Part shown: piece by piece, positions 56,814 to 64,000 of the stretch | Position numbering within the stretch: the stretch's first letter is position 1 | Layout: the number at the start of each line of letters is the position of its first letter | Origin: Pinus tabuliformis | Taxonomy: Eukaryota > Streptophyta > Pinopsida > Pinales > Pinaceae | DNA: 64,000 bases | Direction of reading: 5' to 3' | NCBI GenBank assembly: GCA_031772625.1 | Contig: CM062810.1 | Span: forward strand, 451,360,014 to 451,424,013 | Program-made: the position numbers and the translations under genes | The notes under the pieces: model-generated | Told to the model about the DNA's origin: nothing | Seen by the model: only the letters and a program-made list of their open reading frames with translations | Databases searched by the model: none

Positions 56814-58310
56814 TAATTTTTATCAAATAAGTTTTATTGTGATATTCGTTTAACATCTGAAAATAATAGCACTCAGGTACCTAAAAATATAAAAAATACA
56901 CTAAATATATCAATCAGCAAATAGAGGGAAATTGCCTTGTCTGATAGGTACTGATCACCGGAGATGAAACCCAGTATCTCAATGGATAACAGAGAAGGAT
57001 AGCCAAATGTACAGTAACAGTTACTCTAGAGCTTTGCCCGAACCTCATATTGAGGGGACAAGTACTCTCGTGAAGACAAGCACCCTCCCAAAAACTGAAG
57101 ACAGAGTAGATACGTCTGTGTTAGGTACCAAGATAGCTCGTCCCAGTCACCTTGTGTAAGTCCCTATAAGTTTGGCCACTATAGATACCTCAGATCACAG
57201 ACACCACCGGGGGGGACATAGTCATAGATAACACGCTGTGTGGGTAGGATACCTGCCTCCCTGACTTAGTTCCAAAATCCCCGAAGGGACACCCAATACA
57301 CAAAATACCGAAAGGATTTCTAAGATAAGGCGGGCTACCTTCACTTATAGTCCGATGTTGTCTCATATTTCGCTCCACTTTTACTGGAGTGGTCCTAGTA
57401 GTATGAGTGTAGAATGAATTGTCTGCTCGTTTAATGACACTACTTTGGTTTTTGACCTTGGCCAGTTCACTCACATGCTTATCCCAAGCTCCTAGCCTAA
57501 CTAATGTTGGTTTTCTCAAAAGAGTTACTGATTGTTTTTAGGTAAATTTTTTGTGTACTTGGTTATTGTCTTTAGTAGGGGAGTTGACGTATGAAATATG
57601 GTGAGACTCTTGACTCAATAAATCATGCAAAAAAAATTCTTTGGAAAAAAAAAAATCAATTTGATGCAAACAAGTTGTATTCTACATATTCATAATTTTC
57701 ACATATTCATAGTTTCTTCAATGCATCTTCAGTCTTTCAACACATGCATAACCAAGGGATTCTTTTCTAATGTTTCGAAAAAACTACTTATAACCAAAAT
57801 GAAGCAACTTATAACTATTTAAATAGAAGGATGAATGAAAATGATGAGTCTTTCTTTCAGAAAAAATTTTTTTAAGAGAGAAAAAGAAAAACTTTTTCCT
57901 AAAAATAAATTTCTAGGACACCAATTTTGCTGACAAAACACAGTTACAGATCTTGTTTCAGCCCATGAGAAGGTTTTCCATCCCTTTTGGTCCAAAAACA
58001 CTACTGAAAATCAAGGCATTGGGAGACTAACGCTCTGTAAGAGTGGCTATAGAGAGTTAGTTGGTCCACTAACGCTCCCTGTGAATAGGCACAATGATTT
58101 ATAAAGCTCTGTGTAGCCTGCTAACCTGCATTAGTGTGGGAAATCAGTCAAAAAGAGGGCTTTCAAGATCAGTGTCTGAGATGAATGTACACAAGTAAGA
58201 TGCAGCAAGATTATTGGTGGATCAGAAAAGGATTTGAAGAAGTATAGGAATCTCTTAGAAGGAGGAGAGAACCGAGAAGAGTCTGGGTAAACCGGGAACT
58301 AGATGTATAG
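56814..58310 (-). other. 5' leader of element E
   Basis: About 1.5 kb between the primer site and gag, with no recognised protein. A 109-codon frame (57519-57190) shows no domain. Long leaders are common in Tat/Ogre elements. Confidence 0.5.
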
Positions 58311-58328
58311 TCCCCAGCGGAGTCACCA
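58311..58328 (-). other. Primer binding site of element E
   Basis: Minus strand TGGTGACTCCGCTGGGGA, four bases after the 5' LTR end. It matches the TGGYGACTCYGCTGGGGA type common in plant Tat/Ogre-like elements. I do not assign the tRNA. Confidence 0.75.
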
Positions 58329-58332
58329 ATTC

Positions 58333-59360
58333 TGCTATGGGTAAAATGCACGGTGTATGGAGAATGAAAACTACCCTCAAAGGCCTTCTCGGGACCTTCA
58401 ACAGACTATAAGATTATCTGCAGATGCTACCAAGTTATACACATGTTCATATACAAATATCAATTAACAAAGTATTTAAAGAGTATTACCTCAATTCTTC
58501 TTCTAGATTTGTTTGGAGATCGCAATGCAACCAAGAGGAAATCCCTCAAAGGTGGATTCAAATCAATTCCTGCAAAAAGGAAAGGAAAACATAATCACTG
58601 CATAAAACCTTGAAAATCGATATATGAATACATAATGAACATATATTTGCATACAACTAAACTACTCATATAAACAAGTATTGAATGAACAACTTAATGA
58701 ACAATGTTACCGACACCATGGAGTAGGGAACACAATTGAAATTCTATATTAATAATGGAAGAGTGATTACAACCATCTATTGTATCAATCTTCATTTTCC
58801 CACTCTGCTTCTCTCTCTCTCTCCCTTCTAGCTCACTTCTCTAAATATGAGACAGATCTCAACAGCTTAGTAGGCTATCCTTTCAAATTCTCTGACCCCT
58901 TTCACAATGACCCTCCCATTGGTTATGTAGCAATCGAGTTACGGTTGCCAAGCTCCTCATAGAGTTCACAAGGGAAAAAGCAAGGAACTTGCTCTACTTT
59001 TTAGCTCTTCCCCATTTGCCTCCTTTCTTCAGATTACAATTTCTCAAAATAGGTCGATTTTAGATATTTTCTTGCTTTTCCTGAGTGTTTTTAGGAACAA
59101 ATATCTAGATATTTGTTAGTCAATTCATTCCCTTGACCCTTGGAAATTCTCTTAGTTTCACTAATGTTGCCCCTGGACTAACAACTTGAGTTAGTAGCAT
59201 CACTAACACACCCTTAGGCTTGGTAACAAGATTTATAAAGTAGGTTTTCAGTGTGCAACCCGTGTTAGTGTGGAGTCAAGGCCTGTAATTGTGGTCTTTG
59301 CTTCAGTCATGCTATCTTTCCCCTCTGAGTTGATGAGGAGGTCATTTTTTTTTTATAACA
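58333..59360 (-). repeat. 5' LTR of element E
   Basis: 1,028 bp, colinear with the other terminal repeat. It carries a shorter (CT)n tract (about 58809-58823) and a T-run near 59346-59354. Confidence 0.9.
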
Positions 59361-59560
59361 GCACATATGTGATAGAAAAGAGGCATGACAATGGGGCTAT
59401 TTAGATAAGAACCATTGATGAAGAATGTATCCCCTTTCTTGTCAATGGGTACAGACTGAAAGCCTACAAAGGACCTCTGTTAAAAGAAGAGTTTATCAGT
59501 AGTATCAGTAAGGCATTGAGAGTGATTGGAGGTGTCTCGGCTTCCACCTCACTAAATTCT
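59361..59560 (+). pseudogene. Tat-like pol C-terminus, part 2 (element F)
   Basis: The frame continues from 49866: VIEKRHDNGAI, IRTIDEECIPFLVNGYRLKA and YKGPLLKEEFISSISKALRV, ending near NS-stop at 59561. The order KWLG, then VIEK..DNG, IRT.DEE, FLVNG.RLK is the usual end of Tat-type pol. This confirms the insertion point of element E. Confidence 0.75.
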
Positions 59561-59614
59561 TGAAGACTATTTTATTTTTGAAAAAATGAAAAAAGAGAAA
59601 AAAACAATAAGGCA

Positions 59615-59782
59615 CTTAGATGAAATCCTCCATGAGGCACCTAAGGCCAACTTTTGGGTTGAATACCTCCTTGAGGCAACCCAAGAGTGAAAAAGGGGAA
59701 AAATAAAAGATCTGAGGGTGAAATCCTACCTTGAGGCCCCAAGGGTAGGAAACAAGTTGAAAACCTCCTTTGAGGTGACCTA
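59615..59782 (+). repeat. Hairpin array of element F
   Basis: Same design as 15109-15292. Units: 59615-59645 (arms CTTAGATG/CACCTAAG, one mismatch), 59651-59687 (CTTTTGGGTTG/CAACCCAAGAG, fully paired with one wobble), and two decayed units near 59713-59745 and 59746-59782. Cores keep GAAATCC, CCTCCATGAGG or CCTCCTTGAGG. It starts about 54 bases after the pol stop. Confidence 0.75.
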
Positions 59783-60019
59783 TCTGTCTCTCAAAAAAAA
59801 AAAAAAAAAAATTCTATGGCAGGGACCTCAAACCTGCCTACTAATAAAACTTAGTGATTTTTGCAGGTTTTCAAGGCAACAAAGGACACCGTGTTCAGAG
59901 GGAATAAAGCCAAGAAACACCCCATTCTTCCTTCATTCATTTCTACCTTCCATGCCCACCATGTATCCAATATCCATTCTCATCTACAAACATCAAAAAG
60001 CAATTTGCAAGCAATTTTC

Positions 60020-60470
60020 TGACTTCTACAGGATTTCATGTAGTTACTATAGGAGTTTCATCTAGTACTACAGGATGTCTTGAAACTCTACACGAATGGA
60101 ATACCAGCTGAGAAATAATGATGGAGGCCTATTTTGGGTTGAAACAGGAGGTTTTTAACCTCACCACGTCTCACCCAACACCAATTCATGATCATGCCAC
60201 CCTCTATGTCCATCAAAGAAACCACTTAGAAAGAAAAAAAAAGAACCAAAGAAGAAGAAAAAATAGAAAACTAGAGAAAAGTCCAAGGGCCATACCATTA
60301 GTGGCATACCTCACCAACCACTCCATATTCCCAATTTCCACCCCTTCCACTCCTATTTCAACACCTATTCCTCCTCGAAGAAAAACAAAAATAAATTAAG
60401 AAAGAGGGAGCTACAATATTTCCTGTAGTACTACAGGAAACCGTGTAACATCCTGTATTATGACAGTAGC
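60020..60470 (+). repeat. CTACAGGA motif copies in element F
   Basis: Variants of CTACAGGA/TCCTGTAG occur at 60025-60078 and 60419-60470. A perfect palindrome spans 60419-60440 (arm TTTCCTGTAGT and its complement). The region between has a short basic frame (60118-60399) without recognised motifs. Layout parallels 15420-15620 in element T. Confidence 0.65.
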
Positions 60471-60479
60471 AATCTCCAT

Positions 60480-61559
60480 GCTCCTCCTTCAACATCCATG
60501 CAGAGAAAATGTATCATTACCCATGCAGGCACTATCACACTTATCTAGAGCTGAGCAGCAATATAAGAGTCTAACACCTACACATCACAACAAAGAATAC
60601 GAACATATAAGCTGAGTGAAATCAACATAACAAGAGCAAAGGAGAACATGTACCTGTACAAGAACAAGTGCAAAAAATCCACCCTCAATCATGCATTGAC
60701 CAAGGAAAGGAATCCACAGGTGTGGAAACTCATCCACACTCTTTCCTAAGTACCAATATGGTAAAAATGTAAGAATATGAAAAAGTTGATTTTATAAGTT
60801 GAAGGTGGAAGTTAACTTGGCCACCCTCAGCTCGAAAACAAAAACTAAAGTTGTAGTCAGTAGGTCACGTGGCAAGGTCACATCAAGAAAATAAGTCGAA
60901 AATGTGGTTGATTTAAGTTGTACAGGAGAGTGTGATGATTACAAGAAAGGGTTGCATGATAACTAACAATGTGCCAATAGTCCAAAAGGAAAATCATGTA
61001 CACTGCCAGCTATCACACCACTACAAGGAATCGGCCATGAATAGCAAAAATTACTAAATTTCATGCACACATCGGTCATTTCGAGATTTAGAGAATTGGG
61101 ACCACCTGGAGGTGCCATCGAGGACGAAATATAGTCTCAGTCATCCTATAGTGAACAACCACTCAAAACACATAAAAACTACAGGAAAGTGTAGGAATTG
61201 TGAAAAAACTTTGCAAGGGACTACCTAGGGCCCATCTGTTTAGGAATTCTTCTCAACCAGGGCATTACAGTGAAAGGTAGGTAGCTGATATCCTCTATGT
61301 TTAGACTTAATAGCTAGGAAAGAGGAAAGGAAAAGAACTCTTAATTTTTTTCTAGTAATTACAGTGTGCGTAAAGATAGACAAAATTGCATGGACAAATT
61401 GTGTGCGGATAAAGATTGAATTGCAATCATCACCCTCCTAAACTCTAGAACCTCAATCACCTTGGAAATATCTAAACCTAAGCCACCAAAATACTTACAG
61501 TAACCTTGACAAAGAGGAGAAAATGATAGGAGGTTTCAACAGAAGGGAGCCTAGAGGGA
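60480..61559. other. Unassigned 3' region of element F
   Basis: No coding motif, hairpin or LTR start can be supported. The 3' LTR of element F is not recognised. Confidence 0.4.
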
Positions 61560-62520
61560 CATCTAGAATACACCTCCATCCCCGTATGGTAGAGATATAT
61601 AGAAGGCATCAATGGTTAGGATTCTTCAAGCTTCTTAGATGATATGATGACGATGTATCTTGGGAATTCTCCATGTCACTCACACCTCATACTAGAGTTA
61701 GTGACACTTCTGCGGTGAGAGGATTGTCAGTAACAATTACCCCTGAAAGAATTAGCAGAATCACTACACTTCCTCTAGGATTACAATGGAGAAAGGATGA
61801 TATAGATAGCAACACTTATTCCAAGAAGAAATTTTTCTTAAAGATGAAGAGAAAATTGAGGTAAACAATGGGATTCGAAGGGAGAGCCTTCCCTATTCTT
61901 GGGATGAATTAAGCTATCACATTCTCAAGTATATGTCTTGTGAGGGAATGCTCAGTATAGTCTATGATTACGAATTTAGACTCCTCCATGAGCTGAGATT
62001 TGGAGAAGAGCTACCCCTTAACGGAAGACTTAGTGTTCCTTCTTGTTGCAATAAAAAACAAACATGAGCATAAAGGTATAGGAAGGAAAACACCAGCAAC
62101 TATAACATCATGGACTAATCAAGCTCATACTAGAAGATGACTTAAGCCAATTAAGAGTCCCTATTCTATGGCCCACATTTAAGGACATGGATAGGGATGC
62201 TCTAACTGATGCAATTGAGTATGAAATGGACCCAACCTCTAGTGGTGAGGAGGAAGGAGAAGAACTTGAGGAGGAAGGATAAGATCTTGAGGAGGAAGAA
62301 GAAGAACCTCAAGAGGAGCAAGAAGAGGAAGAACCTAGAGAAGAAGAGGAAGAACCTGAGGAAGAAGTGAAGGCGGAGAAAAATAAAATAGAGGAAAAAG
62401 AGAATAGTGTAGAAGAATCACATAAGGATGAGGAAACCCTTGAAAACATACCAAGGAACATGAGGAATCTCCATGAGTGTCTCCTAAACCCACAGAGAAG
62501 GAAGAACTTATTGCCTTGAC
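61560..62520 (+). pseudogene. Decayed frame with acidic tail
   Basis: Several joined frames read as one protein: PVW...IEGING, LRESLEGHLEYTS, a middle with LRFGEELPLN, HHGLIKLILEDDLSQLRVPI and TFKDMDRDALTDAIEYEMDP, then a glutamate-rich tail (about 62240-62400, runs of EEE with PEEE). The E-rich tail ends shortly before LTR D. It may be a retrotransposon accessory protein or plant mobile-domain-like ORF. I do not recognise it firmly. Confidence 0.35.
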
Positions 62521-62567
62521 TACCCTAAGCACACCCATCAAGTCAACATGAAAAATGTAGAGGTAGA

Positions 62568-63440
62568 TGTTGGCTTGTAGGGCCTGGCCCAAGTTTAGAG
62601 GTGCTTTAGCCAAACAAATCCTAGTACTACTGGCCCTTTCGGCAACATTCCATGCAGTGTGTACTGAGGTCTCACCCGAAGTAGTATGGGAGGGTGCTAG
62701 AACCATGTTTCCGCACCGTAGAGATGTTTGATGATTTTTGGTGGTCTGCGGTTTGACCCTGCATGCACGTTGTTATGTGCACTTATCACTACTTCGTGGC
62801 CTGTGATGTTGTCTTCGTGTAGCCTTACTCGAGGCCCAACCCTTGTTATTACCCAATTCCTTACTATTAACCCGATATTAGTCCATCACTTAGCTTATTA
62901 GTACATGTCTAGTTATATTTAACAATTTTCAACATTCATATAAGTGCATGTGATAAAGAAAACAATATAATTAAACAAGAAATAACACATGAACAGATAC
63001 ACAAGATTTGGAATCAAACTTCTATTTATTATTCTTCTTCCTTGGTTACAGACTCGACTCTGTCATGTGCACTCAACTGCAGACTCTAATAGGCCTCTGC
63101 GCACTTAGCTGCAAAGCCTCTTCCTACTACTACCACCCAAAGCACTTAGACCTTTACTCTATGCTTGCTATCTTCTAGACTCCATATGTTTCTTCATGTA
63201 TCTCTAATTATCCTTACAACTTAGACCCTTGCTCTATTTATACAATCCCATGGTCTGCAGACCATGGGTAGGTCGATACTACATTCAGAACTTAGGGAGG
63301 ACAACCCTATGACTCTCACATACAATTTGTGCTCCACGCCCACAATTTGTGGAGTATTTACAACAATAATACTCAAAACTTGGGCTTTGAGCCCCAAAAC
63401 ATGTTGTGGGGGGTATTCCATGCCGAACAGGCCCACAACA
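62568..63440 (-). repeat. LTR D (inverted copy of the LTR A/B family)
   Basis: 873 bp; the minus strand starts TGTTGTGGGCC and ends CTACAAGCCAACA. It shares with LTR A/B the GCACTCACCC-like AGTACTA block, the GGGCTCAAAGCCC-like start and the TATA box (63234-63242). A perfect 22-base dyad (63247-63268) precedes the TATA box. It is the 3' LTR of an element that runs off the right edge. Confidence 0.8.
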
Positions 63441-64000
63441 CAAACATCGTGAATTGTCCTTGATTCACTTTTTTGGCATGGAGATCTTGGCACAGAGTCC
63501 CTCCAGCTGGTCCCAAACAGCTTGAATGTCGGCAGGGCACTAAGCTACTTCCTGCTGAACCTACTACATTCCTGCTTCTGAACCCTCTGCTTACGGCATG
63601 TTGTGCTACATCTGTGTATGCATCCCTTGTATTTGTGAAAACTTTTCTTCAATATCCACCGTGATTTTGAAGGCTTCATCAATCCATGGCTAGACGCACG
63701 CTTTTAGAATTGCTTCTTTGTGGCATGCCGCGTCCACCTGCTCTTTTAAAGCCTTGGCCTACTGCATCCTTCCAAGCTGCTGAGTAAGGACTACTGTCTA
63801 CGCAATCCCTCTAATGTTGTCATATTGTTGCTGGAGTTCATGTGCCTCGGTCTCTAGCTATTGAATGTTGGGGTCCTCCTGCAATGTAGTGCGGACTTCC
63901 AACGCCTGCTCCAAAATGTTGGTACAGTTGTATACTGCACCTCCAATCTCTTCCATCCCTATTGCAATAGTGCTGGTGAGATGTTTTCTGACCTCTAGGG
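63441..64000 (-). pseudogene. ORF-X C-terminal tail, copy 3
   Basis: On the minus strand: STIAIGMEEIGGAVYNCTNI, HELQQQYDNIRGIA, VLTQQLGRMQ, ALKEQVDAACHKEAILKACV and PWIDEAFKITVDIEEKFSQI. This matches the 22670-22900 blocks AYDNVRGTAQ, TQRLAKM, KEAVIKECIQPWLDEAF and STNIEGKLAHM. It lies directly before LTR D, as in copies 1 and 2. The rest lies beyond the window. Confidence 0.7.

Larger units (their letters stand above)
49867..59360 (-). mobile_element. Element E: pol-less Tat/Ogre-like element
   Basis: Terminal repeats 49867-50896 and 58333-59360 with TGTTAT...ATAGCA ends (minus strand) are flanked by exact GCACA duplications (49862-49866, 59361-59365). It reads right to left: LTR, primer site, leader, gag, protease, the very start of RT, a tandem array, LTR. 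No RT core, RNase H or integrase is seen. By eye the LTRs differ at about 12 of the first ~105 bases, so it is old. Confidence 0.9.

Overview
The window reads as nuclear intergenic DNA of a large-genome seed plant. A gymnosperm is my guess, but that is inference. It is AT-rich and has almost no intact host gene. It is built from nested, degraded LTR retrotransposons of the Ty3/gypsy and Ty1/copia superfamilies, with fragments of three plant genes: pyruvate decarboxylase, the plastid nucleoid protein pTAC16 and a U-box/ARM protein.

Layout. (1) 1-5003 (+) is the 3' two thirds of a decayed Ty3/gypsy element, 'element 0'. It holds gag tail, protease, a second gag-like block, RT, RNase H and integrase, and it abuts LTR A (5004-5873). 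(2) LTR A to LTR B (23101-23972), 'element 1', carries gag with zinc knuckles and protease. It has no RT or integrase; a long coiled-coil-rich reading frame, here called ORF-X, sits in their place. (3) ORF-X of element 1 is split by a 9,985-bp Tat-like element, 'element T' (10968-20952). T has 2.17-kb LTRs, a perfect 5-bp target duplication (GTATT), a tRNA-Asp-type primer site, a proline-rich gag-like ORF, a hairpin array and captured pTAC16 and U-box gene pieces. (4) 23990-32759 is a second ORF-X copy, split by a nearly intact minus-strand Ty1/copia element (25679-30945). It ends at the related LTR C (32760-33787). (5) 33788-38960 holds two tandem pyruvate decarboxylase pseudogenes on the minus strand. 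The first is interrupted by a solo LTR (33923-35418, duplication AACAC). (6) 38960-48880 is mostly featureless, apart from a palindrome array near 40.5 kb and a tRNA-like sequence. (7) 48885-49560 is a chromovirus integrase/chromodomain relic. (8) 49690-60480 is the 3' part of a Tat-like element, 'element F' (+). Its pol C-terminus is split by a minus-strand, pol-less Tat/Ogre-like element, 'element E' (49867-59360, duplication GCACA). (9) 61560-62520 is a decayed reading frame with an acidic tail. (10) 62568-64000 (-) is LTR D plus a third ORF-X tail.

Relations. Joining the flanks of T, of the copia element and of E restores continuous protein similarity across each site, so the order of insertion can be read directly. 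T has LTRs that look young (about 20 differences in the first ~740 bases by eye). LTR A versus B and the E pair look much older (roughly 11-12 differences in the first ~100 bases). The most unusual signals are: four adjacent hairpins whose stems differ but stay complementary, present in both T and F; a CTACAGGAAG motif in regular 23-24-base phase near the ends of T; and ORF-X replacing pol in element 1.
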